Below are positions 30,930 through 41,214 of a stretch of DNA of 64,000 bases, piece by piece; position 1 is the first letter of the stretch; each line of letters begins with the position of its first letter. The notes beneath the pieces were generated by a model. The model saw only the letters and a list, made by a program, of their open reading frames with translations, was not told the origin of the DNA and did not search any database. The translations under genes were made by a program, and so were the position numbers. This stretch comes from Angiostrongylus vasorum (lineage: Eukaryota > Nematoda > Chromadorea > Rhabditida > Metastrongylidae): the NCBI GenBank assembly GCA_018806985.1, contig JADANN010000419.1, positions 62,001 through 126,000 of the forward strand. The letters run 5' to 3'.

Positions 30930-31648
30930 TGTTTTGTGCATTTATATCGGTATGAACGACATTGCATTGAAGCGGAGTGTAGTTAACCTGAACAGTGAGC
31001 TGGCTCAAGATCACTGATATCAAAGCATCTGAGAGGCCGGCGCCACGACCCTGTTGTTCGAGTACGTCGAACACCTACAAAAATTCTCAGTTCATCGGTG
31101 GTCATTTCTAAAGTGGGCATAAACTGCTGGATGTGCCACTTTGTCAACCACAACACACCTGAAGCACTGCGAAGACCTGAAATTTCTCAAACGTCTTTGA
31201 GTAAAATCACAAACCGCGTCCATTATTAGTCTTCGTACGAGTCCAGTAGCAGCATCGGCACTTCTTGAAATACCAGGGATCCTCGCTGTTACACCGGTTG
31301 AACTGCTGTGGGCCATTGCAGCAGGAATTGTGAAGCCGCTAACGTTAAAGTTGATCGTACTTCCCTGTGAAAAATTTCACTTCTGCGTGAAGGGATCGAG
31401 CAACAACTCCAAAAACTTCAAGCTCCGTTTTGTACCATGGGAGTTCTACTTCTTTTTCACAAGTGCAGACTTTACGTTAAGTTACCCTTTTTACCCTCCC
31501 TTACATCAACGACAGTAGACTCATTAGTTTCTTTCGCGTTACCCTGTCCTGGTGGCATTTGTCCACATCCGTGCACTGTAGAGAAAACCGAAAAGCAGAT
31601 CAGTAGACAGCTTGCCATTACTGCATGTAAGAATGCTGAACTAGCCAT
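30930..31648 (-). pseudogene. Secreted-protein family, copy 3
   Basis: Exon 1 (31,543-31,648) encodes a 35-residue signal-type peptide (MASSAFLHAVMASCLLICFS...), ending CAGG|GTAACG. Exon 2 (about 31,210-31,362) has STINFNVSGFTIPAAMAHSS and SADAATGLVRRLIMDA, but one extra base after the TTTCACAG acceptor shifts the frame. Exon 3 (about 30,932-31,080) has VFDVLEQQGRGAGLSDALIS and QVNYTPLQCNVV and ends at GCTT|GTGAGT. Beyond it a PLE tail takes over at ~30,865. Without the extra base the three exons would be in phase. Confidence 0.55.
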
Positions 31649-31659
31649 TTTTGTTTGAA

Positions 31660-32180
31660 ATAGGACACCTGGAAAGACTTAGAAAAGACTTGCTTTATCC
31701 AAATTTGTTTAATTGAAACGCAGGTAAAAATATAAATGGAAGCAAATCTAGAAAATTCAGAGGTGGTGGCGCTTTACAACAGCAGCCTACTACCCCAGAG
31801 AAATTCCATTTCTATCAGCTCAGAAATGCATCCACCACCAATCCACCAAGAAGTGGCGGCTAAACGGTGATTTTTGTGTAGCTATCGATTCATCAGATCA
31901 GTGTTTCGACTCTATTAGAGAAGGTCTAGCATAAATTTATAGACCACCAATGGACATCGCTATCAATGTTCTACTCGGAGAATGGTCACTGCGAAATAAG
32001 CCGCATACAAGCGCAAAGGATAAGTGGAAACCAGCAAGGAACATGATTTAGTATTTCTAGTTAATTCCTTATGCTAGTGCCCTCATAAGCAGTGATGACG
32101 GTCTATCCAAGCATCCAAGTATTGAACTCCATAGGCGCGGAGAGTCACCGTTCTAAAAATCATTATTGAACAATGTGAGT
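31660..32180 (-). repeat. 5' flank of secreted family, copy 3
   Basis: Matches 17,640-18,150 (inverted) and 43,140-43,660. No independent gene. Confidence 0.5.
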
Positions 32181-33610
32181 GCCGAATTTCAGCACATTTT
32201 CGTTATGAGAGAATGCTGAAGAGTAGAAAATGCGAAAAGCTGTGTCCTATTCAGGAATGAAATAGCGGTGATGATGAGCTATCATTTTCTAAGTCATCTT
32301 TTTTATACGCCGTTTTTGAATGTGGCGGAAGTAAGAAACAACGAGCAGTTTTTACTTCCTTCCCACGTCGGCGAAACAACAGTCTTATAACCAGGAAACA
32401 TTGTTATTCTGGACAATTTGAATAACGAAATGATGGAATTGGCTTCTTTGGCTAAAGAGTCTGTTTTTATCACGACGGACGTTTTTGAAATAAGTAAGTA
32501 TGTAGAATATCGGTACTTGTGGAATGGTCTTCTTGATGGCTTCCATGTTAGAGGAGTCTTCATTTATCGCCGAAGGGATTTGGCTTGCAATAGGTCCATG
32601 ACTTTTGTCCAGTTATTCTTTTTCAAAACCTTTCCCCATTCATCACTAAGCAGTGTAAATCTTTAGATATTGTTGACTTGAATGTTTTTTTTCGCAGCTA
32701 TAACCCTATTATTACGACGACATGTGAATTTTGCGATATTGTGGACTCGAGCATTTTTTCCCCACGTATAACACATCAAACAAGGACAAAACGAGATATT
32801 TTTACTGCAGGGAGCTCGAGAATGTGCAAGTTGACCACGAAGAACCAGCGGCGATTGTCAGCGCTCCCACTTTGTGTTCTTTGTTTCAGTCATGACGAAG
32901 CAGTTCAACTCCCTCATTCCCCACTTCGACCTCACACAACCTCACGATTGTCGCCTTTTTTAAGCGCCTTTTGGCAGCAACATCTATATGGAGAAATGCG
33001 AGCTCATATCATTTAATACTCGGTAAAGATGAAATAAAATTTGGTATTTTCAAAACAACTGCGCCTATGCTGGACTGAACTCTTCACTTTTCTTCACAAT
33101 TGCTTCATTCAAGTCCGGCTTTTACTCGCGTTGTCATTTACAAGCCGAAAATGCGAATTTTCCTGTCCACCATTAAACGAGACAACGACGAAAGGAGGCG
33201 ATGCGCAAATCAGTAGAAAACGTTTAATGTTTTCACTAACGGAGATAATCGTGCTTTCTGTTTCACACCATTTTATTGCATTTTTCATGTCGCATTCTCT
33301 CGAATCGTTTTCAAGTGGTTTTCTATCTTTAACTTTTCGTTTCTAACGTGCCGTGAAGCCAATAGCACTTCCTTGTTGCGGAAATTGCGGAAGCTGGGAA
33401 AATTCTTAATTGAAGTGAGTCACGGCCACGGGACTCCTGACGTTTAATATACACTATTCAATTAATAGATGACACGGGGTCGTTACCAAATATGTTGTTG
33501 GTTTTCAACAATCTTGGCGCTCAGCACGAAGATGCCGACTGAAGCGCAAAGGTTGCAGTGTTGTGTCGTCATTTGCTACAGTGAGGAAGGATATCTCTAA
33601 TTCACTACTC
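32160..33610 (+). repeat. X-family repeat (most complete plus-strand copy)
   Basis: Blocks in order: TTATTGAACAATGTGAGTGC (32,165); TTCAGGAATG...TTTTTATACGCCGTTTTTGAATG (32,250-32,325); CCCACGTCGGCGAAACAAC (32,365); a diverged middle; TTTTTTTTCGCAG acceptor-like at 32,696; an HDEAVQLPHSPL frame (32,890); the GAAATAAAATTTGG stretch (33,030); and the terminal block (33,360-33,470). The same order is seen on the minus strand from 57,280 to 55,440. X spans about 1.5-1.9 kb. It might be a decayed gene or a non-autonomous element. Confidence 0.5.
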
Positions 33611-33689
33611 TTTACTAACGATCGGCGGTCTAATTTGTACAGAAAACAATCGCCTTACTTCATGTTATAAAATTTGCAGGCAAATTTTG

Positions 33690-34505
33690 CGATGAATATA
33701 TTTTTTTCTACTCGGTCTATCTCACCATCTATTGTGAGCATCTCAGTAATTCTTCCATCCAATTTGTTTCCTTGCCTCCACCACCCACGATATTCCTCCA
33801 GCTTTCCAGTTTCGGCTGTTGCTTGCGGATTGTCACCTCTTTTATGAATTACTTTGAATGCTGGTCCACAGAGAACTGAGTTAGCCGGGCTAGGGGCGTC
33901 ATCGCTTCAATCGAAAGGACTAAACTGCGACCAAAGTAGTCTGCTAGCAATTTATTGTCCCCATAGGGATAGTGTTTGGTAAGCTTGGTGCGGTCTCCAC
34001 CAAACCACTGTGTTCTTGAGGAGTGCACCACTTTTACTGCGTTACCCACCTCTGTACACCATTTCAATGCTTGTTTCTTGCCTAACAAGCATGTAGCGGT
34101 TACGACGGTATCAAGATGTCAATAGAAATCTCCCTACAGAAACTACTTGAGAAGTTGCTGTAGAAAGTTCAAGGTTCAGCAGTCTTTCGTATTTCCAAGG
34201 CACTGAAAAACGAATGGATCCACAAGGGAATATCACGGAATTTCGTCAGTTTTCATTGCTTAAGTCAACTGGCCACTTCGAAAAGCCCTGAATGTCTTTG
34301 TTATTAAGCAGCTTTGAGATCTCTACATAAGAGATGCGGGCATTTTCATAAACATATGATTATTATTATTATTGACCCTAGATTCAATACAATATACTTT
34401 GAATACTCTTCTCCTTCGTCCAGCAACCTGTCTGTCCTTTGGAATACCTCTTGATGACTTTATCAGCAAATCTTCTTGTAAATCTTCGTATTCTTGTTGA
34501 GCAAA
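33690..34505 (+). repeat. M-family repeat with minus-strand tRNA-like head (spacer)
   Basis: The block 34,090-34,400 matches 43,770-44,080. The piece 33,985-34,060 read on the minus strand contains GTGGGTAACGCAGTAAAAGTGGTGC (A-box-like) and a GGTTTGGTGGAGACC in the B-box position. It joins the PLE G tail at about 34,500. Confidence 0.5.
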
Positions 34506-34538
34506 CACGAGGTGTTATTTTTATTCTTTGTTCACGAA

Positions 34539-34580
34539 CAAGCTGATGTTTCGGCGGATTTCGCCTTCCTTAGAGCTTGG
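34539..34580 (-). ncRNA. Hammerhead ribozyme-like motif
   Basis: Minus strand: AAGCT-CTAAGGA-A-GGCG-AAATC-CGCC-GAAACATC-AGCTT. Stem II, box 2 and stem I (AAGCU/AGCUU, five Watson-Crick pairs) are perfect. Box 1 has G5 changed to A (CTAAGGA). The cleavage triplet would be AUC. Confidence 0.55.
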
Positions 34581-34779
34581 AAAGGTAAAGTTGACAGCAA
34601 TCTATTCGGCCAAACACCTCCATAACCAAACGGAGAAGACGCTAAACCAAGATTTCAATCACATTGAACACAAAACAACTTCTTTGCACACTCACAGCTT
34701 TCTATCAGTCTTCCACTGAGTATGTCGCGTGGAGACCAATAGCACAGGATTCACATGGAAACGTATTGTGCTCCTCCCA

Positions 34780-35418
34780 TCAGAATAATAGGTTTGTATA
34801 TTGCCCAATATCACGCGTGATAATGAGGCATTCGTCCCTACGGTTCATTTTCGGGTTCCTGGATTTGATCCAGAACGCTTCGAGAGTTTTGTGCGCTTGT
34901 GTTCGCGGTTCCCGTGCGAGGATCGTGACCTGTACTTCAAAGTCCTCCCCGCTATGTCTCTGGGTACTGTGCGTGTCTAGTGGGGTATTTGGTTTACGTT
35001 TACCAACTAGGTGTTCTTTTATGCGGACACAGAGTGGCCTACCCATTTCGCCAATGTATTCGCCTCCCCACGCCTTACAGGAGATCGAATAAACTGTGCC
35101 CGAGCTCATGCAATCACCGTCTCTACCATTAGGGCAAACTATGCAATTTTGCGTTGCACATAGACGGTCATATAGGCGGTTAAGAACTAGCTGGCGCCTA
35201 AGATTACTCGGTGGAATTTCATCTACGTTTACCGAATTCTCTAGACCCGCCCTTCTTAAGCAGCGTTTTATAGCTGCACTTACATCATTTGAGGTGAAGG
35301 GTAGGATAAACGGGACCATTTTATTGCTAGAGTTGTCGTTTGGACGCCTAGGTTTTGCTCCACACCTATTCCGAGCTACAGTTTCGTAGCCATTAGAAAT
35401 GGCTATTTGCCGCCACAA
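34780..35418 (-). pseudogene. PLE G linker and GIY-YIG endonuclease
   Basis: 212 residues. Residues 43-60 carry FTSNDVSAAIKRCLRRAG. A cysteine cluster (C87, C92, C95, C103) precedes the nuclease. The GIY-YIG pair is GTVY (107-110) and YIG (121-123), followed by GRPLCVRIKEH (126-136), LGTHR-type LDTHSTQRH, and KTLEAFWIKSRNPKMNRRDE. GIY-YIG enzymes nick DNA; in PLEs this step primes reverse transcription. All visible motif residues are in place, so this segment by itself looks intact. Confidence 0.85.
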
Positions 35419-35833
35419 GTTCCAATACTCCTCTCTCTGCTCTCTTCCCTGTGCACACGTTGGTTGCTGTTCGAAACATGTTTCTCACTAGGCCCTTTTC
35501 GTGTGAGAGGGGGTGAGAGGAGAGGTAATGAACCAAGATGCTTCTAATACTTGGCTTTCGATACCATTTCGTAATGTAGACCTTTTCTGACAGGTTAATT
35601 TGGACATTCAGGAATGAAAGCCTGTTTTCTTCCGGTTTCTCTCTGATAAACTTGATATGCTCTGAGTGTTGGTTCAACAACTCGAAGCATTTTTCCATTT
35701 CCTCTTGTGTTGAGCAAAGGACAAAACAGTCATCTATATATCTACAGTAGAGTAACGACCCGAGATCGGTCACTGGTTCTTCCACCTTAGACCTAAACGC
35801 AATGGCAAGACTTGGTGTCAGTCGCTGTCGCAT
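35393..35833 (-). pseudogene. PLE G RT palm/thumb with YIDD
   Basis: 146 residues. MRQRLTPSLAIAF is the block B' equivalent. LLYCRYIDDCFVLCSTQEEM has the catalytic YIDD at residues 32-35 (near 35,735). Then follow FIREKPEENRLSFLNVQINL, KVYITKWYRKPSIRSILVHY and VRNMFRTATNVCTGK. It overlaps the endonuclease frame by a few bases in another phase, showing a frameshift near 35,405. Confidence 0.85.
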
Positions 35834-35948
35834 TGCTAATCCTCTTATTTGAGCGTAGTAATTTCCTGACCATCTGAATACTGAGCCAGCTCAAGCATTC
35901 TTTCAAGAGTGCCATCAACTCCTCTATCTTGAAGCCATACGCGTTTAT

Positions 35949-36281
35949 TTATCCTTCGTGTTGTGTAAGCAGTTCGAATATAGCTTGCATTGCGGAGTTA
36001 TTCGACACTTTTGTATAAAGGGCGGTAACGTCGAAGGACTCCGTCACGTACGCGCTGCTGGGCTGCGCAGTACGTAGAAGATCCAGAAACAACTGAGTAT
36101 TCGTAAAATGGGCTAAAATGTATTTCAACAACTGGGTAAATATTAGAGTCAATAACCACGTTATCCTATCCGTTTGCCCGTCTACACAGCTAATGATAGG
36201 TCTAACTTTAAACAATGATGGATCGGTAGACGCAAGATTATCGCTGGATACTAGCTTATGAGTTCTTACAAGCAAGTACAA
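35949..36281 (-). pseudogene. PLE G RT fingers
   Basis: 110 residues: YLLVRTHKLVSSDNLASTDP, FKVRPIISCVDGQTDRITWL, ILAHFTNTQLFLDLLRTAQP, VTESFDVTALYTKVSNNSAM. The last two correspond to RT motif A (D of SFDVTALY). It ends at a stop where the upstream part of the palm should continue. Confidence 0.85.
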
Positions 36282-36429
36282 GACTGGACATGTTGGTAAG
36301 TCGACTTTTAGTTGAGAGATAGCTGATGGCTCTTAACAAGCAGCCCTTGCCACATTGACCCATTCGTGGTTCAATTTTCGGTATTTACTTTTAAACTCCA
36401 CAGATGATGGGCGATAAAGTGAAGCATCT

Positions 36430-37467
36430 TCAAGCATCTTCAAGATGCTTTTTCGTTATCTCAACATCTAACTGATAGGGAATTACGAGAAACTCCCCAC
36501 CCCTATCACTAACGGGTAGTCTTACGTTTTTCAATCTTGTCAGCTCTCGTACCTGTCGCATACCACGTTTTTGCACTGCAGTGAGGTTTGAGCTGTAACT
36601 TTTTGCGCGATAGTGATTAAAGACTTTGAAAGTTTCATTCGTAAAAATCCGAAATTTAACATCGACTGCATTACTGGGACCTTTTTTTTCTAAATGAACG
36701 GCTGAGGAAATGGTGCCACTGGTAGGGGCCCCCACTTGGTGTTGTTCGCATTTATTTTGCGTTTCATCTCTACCTTTTTTACGGAGTCTATCTTGAAGTT
36801 CATGTAAACTACATGCGACCCTACGTATGGTTACCTCAGAAATGGGTTCTGATGGTGAGAAACTTGGTCCCAGTTCTAATAACGAACGCGCACCCTCAGG
36901 GAGAGTCATGCCTCCTAACACGGTTAGCCTTGGATTTTCTCGCACATTATTTATCCTACTGTGACCTGTTTGATGTCCGTTTGCGGCATCTCTGTGCGCT
37001 CTTGAAGCCGTGTTACGCGATTTACTCAAAAGGTCTTCGAATTTTCTCCGCAAAGTTACTTTAGCATTAGACCTAATAGAGTTGCAAATCAACACTGACC
37101 TACCCACTATTCTCCTCCACAGGCGGTCCTCCAAATACTGAGCACAAAAGTTTTCCTTCGTCTCGCACTTCTTCCACTTGGCGAACATCTCGTTTTGTCG
37201 GCTTCGTAGACAGGTGCGTAGTATTCGCAATTCGATGTCCAGTACTCGGCGACTGTCCTCTGGTAGCCCGCATACATCGTGTAGTCGTCTTCGTTTAATG
37301 AAGTTCGGGACGACTCGGTGTTTTAGACAGCGGCGGAGAAAGTCTATTGACTGTCGAGCTAAGCCGATCTTTTGTCTTAGCGACAGCGTTTCTTTTACAA
37401 GTCGGAAATATCGTGCTGGTACGTCTCTTATTAAATCCCACGTCCGACTTTCTATTAACCTCGGCAT
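36430..37467 (-). pseudogene. PLE G N-terminal region
   Basis: The longest open frame in the window, 345 residues. It starts MPRLIESRTWDLIRDVPARY, a start repeated after PLE tails at 30,785 and 37,857, which supports this ATG. The middle is basic and helical (KHRVVPNFIKRRRLHDVCGL; RILRTCLRSRQNEMFAKWKK). The end has NLTAVQKRGMRQVRELTRLK and LPVSDRGGEFLVIPYQLDVE, the conserved PLE segment before RT. It terminates at KKHLEDA because AGCATCTTCA is duplicated at 36,424-36,443. No copy of the duplication is seen in PLE D. Confidence 0.85.
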
Positions 37468-37475
37468 TGATCAAG

Positions 37476-37900
37476 TAATTCTTCGTATCCCAAAAAATTA
37501 ACCGCAGGGAAGATTGCGTCATTATCACACGTTATATTGGGCAATATATAAACCTATTATTCTGATGGGAAGGGCACATCACGCTTCCATGTGAATTCTG
37601 CGCGGTTGGTCTCCACGCGACATACTCAGTGGAAGCGTCATAGAAAGCGGTGAGTGTGCAAAGCTGTGTTCAATGTGATTGAAATCTTGGTTCAGCGTTT
37701 TCTCTGTTTGGTTATGGAGGTGTTTGGCCGAATAGATTGCTGTCAACTTTACCTTTCCAAGCTCTGAGAAAGGCGAAATCCGCCGAAACATCAGCTTGTT
37801 CGTGAATAAAGAATAAAAAATAACACGTCGTGTTTGCCCAACAAGAATACGAAGAATTACTTGACCAATGCCGAGTTTAATAAAAAGTCGGGACGTGGGA
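37476..37900 (+). mobile_element. PLE 3' end and pLTR-like restart
   Basis: It begins with the PLE C-terminus in the plus strand (NRREDC.IITR.IGQYINLLF, 37,500-37,562). A ~200-base tail and hammerhead-like motif (37,758-37,800) follow. At 37,835-37,895 comes a copy of the bases around the PLE start codon (ACGAAGAATTACTTGACCAATGCCGAG). Such a tail-to-start join is what a pLTR/tandem PLE leaves. Confidence 0.8.
37758..37800 (+). ncRNA. Hammerhead ribozyme-like motif
   Basis: AAGCT-CTGAGAA-AGGCGAAATCCGCC-GAAACATC-AGCTT. Only box 1 deviates (CTGAGAA, G8 to A). Stem I is five Watson-Crick pairs, stem II intact, box 2 intact. Confidence 0.55.
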
Positions 37901-38330
37901 TCTTCTTGCAATCTCGCATCATCCATGTTCCTTCGACTGCTGTTTGAGCATTTCGTATTCTTTTTCAATCTCGATGAATACAGGTCTTGACAATCTTCTT
38001 GTAATCTTGCGGATCATTCTGGATAGCGATAATAGATCAATATCTTCCCTTTTGAAGATTCACCGCTGAGTGAAGTTCCACATTCCGTCGGTGCACCCCT
38101 CACATGATTTGATTTGATGCGACAAGGAACACCAACATCACAAGAACGACTTGCTGTACACCATCGACTGGGGTCAACGCGGTTTTGACGAAAGCCAAGG
38201 CACTGAAACGTTACCCGATCATAGGTTCCATACACACCTTGTATCATCTCAATTACATAGAAAATTTCAGATTTGTGATTGCCGACGTTTAGTGGAGATC
38301 GGTTTTTAAGACCCTGCCTTTATTACAAGG
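37900..38330 (-). pseudogene. M fragment and cysteine-bearing W frame (copy 2)
   Basis: 37,900-38,040 matches 44,195-44,300 (M, plus strand). The minus-strand frame 38,014-38,247 (YGTYDRVTFQCLGFRQNRVD, SRSCDVGVPCRIKSNHVRGA) pairs with 23,351-23,533. See that entry for the argument about coding. Confidence 0.4.
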
Positions 38331-38529
38331 CCTTTCTCCTCGAAAAGAACTTTTAATTTATAAGAAGATCCGTGAGCACCACATCTTTTTGCACAATTTT
38401 TGAATCATTGCTCGAAGCTGGTTTTTGGACAACATGCAACCATTTTGCGATCATTAGAGCATTTGAGGAATTGTGAATTAGATGCATAGAAGAGACTCTA
38501 CTCTACTGCCACATGGGTTGCTCAGTTCA

Positions 38530-39480
38530 TTCAATTGGTGCTCCACCCTGTAAGGTGGGACTTAACGCGACAACAAAGACTCAATCTACAGGGACGAACG
38601 GCTGTACGCAATGCACTTGTGCACAAGCTAATAGGGTGACTTGCCTTTGAAATGCGCGAAGTAGACTGTGAAGTCGTACTGTCAAGCAATCCTAAACTGT
38701 ATGGTTGCTGATAGGTGCTGATATATGGCCATCACAATTATAAGCTTAGCAAGGTAACAATTTTACAAATTCAGCAATAGAAATGACGTTCTCTTAGGTA
38801 ACGGAGCAAACACGAATTTGATATAGAAAAGTCAATTTGCCCAAAATTTCGGTTCCCTCGTATTCGTCAAGGTTGCTATGATCGGAGTTGGTGGTCCATA
38901 GCATGACGCTTTTGCGATTCGGGTGTTCGTTGTCCCATCGAGTCGAACCCAGTAGAGAGAGCATCGTTCGAATGAGGTATCTCCGCTCGGCCGTGTTCTT
39001 CTGTACAGGATCATGCTCGATCTACTGCCACCCAGGCCAATCTGCGTTCATGGTTCCACTGCTTCCTGCCACAGTCGGTCATATATTAGCTAGCACCGAG
39101 TGGGGTAAACGTTTGTAAAAAAGCGAATCTTTTTTTTCCCAGTGCGTAATAACTTATACTGCTCTACGTATAAGTTGCTAATATTATGTCACATTACTAC
39201 ATTGCCTCTCCATTCTGTATTTTTCTAATTTGCGTCCTCCACCGTTTCGCTTTTTTATTTCTCGTCGTTTCAAATATGATTTCTGAAACTACGCTATTTT
39301 TTTCTCAAGGTTTTGAAAAAGTGCCCTTTTTGAGTGAAAAACTGTTAAATGTCACACAAACTGTCATATATAGCAATCATGAAACATTGCTGAGAAGAAG
39401 TCGAAAACGAAGATTCCTCTTGGAGTGGTACTGGTTTTGGTGAACGCATTAGCTCCCTAGAAAGGGTAATGAGCGCGTTC
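38530..39480 (+). repeat. P-family repeat (right arm, inner)
   Basis: Partner of 21,720-22,660. The 76-residue plus-strand frame (38,888-39,118) matches the minus frame at 22,037-22,300 in the other arm nearly residue for residue, which says more about recent arm duplication than about coding. Confidence 0.65.
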
Positions 39481-39679
39481 GTCCCCACCGCAGATGCCTG
39501 CGGTCCAGCGTTTTGCGATTATCTCAGCGTAATTGTGGTTATATTTAACATCGTACCGTGCCATGAAAAAGAATAGGCAGAAATTAAGAAGTAGTCAAGT
39601 TATCATCTAAACTACTAATACTAGAGGGTATCCGCTAGTTGATTTAACGACAATGCAAATTACGTCACCGTTCATGTCT

Positions 39680-40490
39680 ACGCAGCTAATGATAGATCTA
39701 ACGTTGAATGAGACCGGCTAACGGATAGAGTAACCTGGTTTCTAAGCCTAATACTTACCCAGTTGCCCCAACTTATTCCAGCTCACCTCGCAAACACCCA
39801 AATGTTCCCAGAACGTCTACTTAACGCGTCTCCCTAATGGCGCGTATATGATGGAGTCCTTCGAGAAAAGGGGGAGCGAGGCATTTTTGTTGCAAGAGTT
39901 CAAGCAAGTGCAAGTTAACCACGAAGAACCGGCGATGACGATCGTCCGTCTGCAAGATATTCATTGTTTTATTAATGATGTAGCAGTTCAACTACTTCAT
40001 TCTCTTCTTCGGCTTCACCCAACTTCATTATTGCCGTCCTTCTTAAGCACCTTCGATAGCTACATTTTTTGTCGCGAATTCGGAGGTAATAACATTTAAT
40101 TCTTGAATCCAAATTCAAAATCCACGCGGGAATCCAAAACGTCAGCGTGAACCGCAAGGAGGACTGCCTTGTCATCACGCGTGGCCGCGCGCCATACCTG
40201 ATTCAATGACTTGAAACGGAAAGCAGTCCTCGCCCCTGTATTACTCTGTGCGGTTGCTATCCACCACCTCACTTAAATACTTGAAACAAATAAGCGGTAG
40301 GTGATTAAATGAAGCTGTTCTTTTGCGAATGCAAATGTGTTTGTTAAGTTTTATCTGCTAGGGTTATTAAAGTGTTTGGGTGAGTAGATCGTACGTCAAT
40401 TTGACCTTTCCAGGTTCTGAAGAAGGCGAAACCGCCAAAAACGTCAGCTGTTGTATCCTAATAAATTCTATAATGCCAAACTCTTGTCTG
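39680..40490 (+). mobile_element. PLE RT sliver, X block and PLE 3' tail (right arm)
   Basis: Mirror of 20,690-21,505: PLE RT sliver (39,680-39,860), X frame (39,860-40,100), then the PLE C-terminal peptide NRKEDCLVITRGRAPYLIQ (40,150-40,206). The tail has the hammerhead-like motif at 40,411-40,450. The latter has one more A than the left arm copy (CCGCCAAAAACGTC). Confidence 0.7.
40411..40450 (+). ncRNA. Hammerhead ribozyme-like motif
   Basis: Right-arm partner of 20,741-20,779. Box 1 CTGAAGA intact, stem II GGCG/CGCC, box 2 altered to AAAAAC. Likely inactive. Confidence 0.45.
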
Positions 40491-41170
40491 CTTATTTAAG
40501 AAAAACAACGAATTTGGTGCTTGGTTAAGACGAAATAAAATTGAGAATTTCCCAACTAACCTAGCCGATGCAGTACTGGATTCTTCACTTTTTTTCATAA
40601 TTGCTTCATTTTCTACAGTTTATTTTCCCCCTTGCTTATTCACACCTAAACGCTTTCATTCACCCTGAGTTTCTTCATAGACTGTTCGAAACGTCCAACT
40701 TTTACTCGTGTTGTCATTTGCTAGCCGTAAATGCGAGCCTTCCTGCCTAGCATTAAAGGAGATAGCGACGAATGAAGCCGAAGCTCAAATCAAGTGAAAA
40801 TGTTTTCGTTTACGGAGATAATCATACTTCCTGTTCCAACCATTTTATTACATTTCTTCACATCATTTCCTCTCAAATCGTTTCTCAAGTCGGTTGCGAT
40901 CTTTGGATTTCTAATTCTGACGCGTACGTCAAGCCATAAGCACTTCCCTGTTGCGGAAATTGTCGAAGCTGGGAAATTCTTTATTGAAGTGAATCACGAC
41001 GGTGGCCTCCTGATGTCTAATGCACCATATTCCAATGACGATCAAATGTCACGCTGTTTACCACATGTGTTAGTGGTTGTTAGCAATCTTGACGTTTAGT
41101 TTGACCATGAAAATGCCAACTGAAATGCGAGGGATGCAGTAGAGCGTCGTGATTTGCTGGTAAGTAAGGA
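40490..41170 (+). repeat. X-family repeat, distal part (right arm)
   Basis: Carries a 101-residue frame (40,794-41,099) equal to the left-arm frame up to a small indel (ISNSDAYSSHKHF versus ILTRTSSHKHF). This is the conserved terminal block PVAEIVEAGKFFIEVNHDGG. Confidence 0.5.
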
Positions 41171-41214
41171 AGGATATCTGTGATTTGACAATGTGGTTTA
41201 TCACCTGTACCACC

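Larger units (their letters stand above)
34505..37475 (-). mobile_element. PLE G, near-complete Penelope-like element
   Basis: About 3 kb on the minus strand with all regions in order: N-terminal region (37,467-36,430), RT (36,281-35,393), linker and GIY-YIG (35,418-34,780), and 3' tail with hammerhead-like motif (34,539-34,580). RT keeps YIDD and the endonuclease keeps both GTVY and YIG. The frame is broken at least three times: at 36,430 by a 10-bp tandem duplication, near 36,325 by a stop, and near 35,900-35,840. It is a recent but dead copy, or one with sequencing-level errors. Its 5' end touches an oppositely oriented PLE tail at 37,475. Confidence 0.9.
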
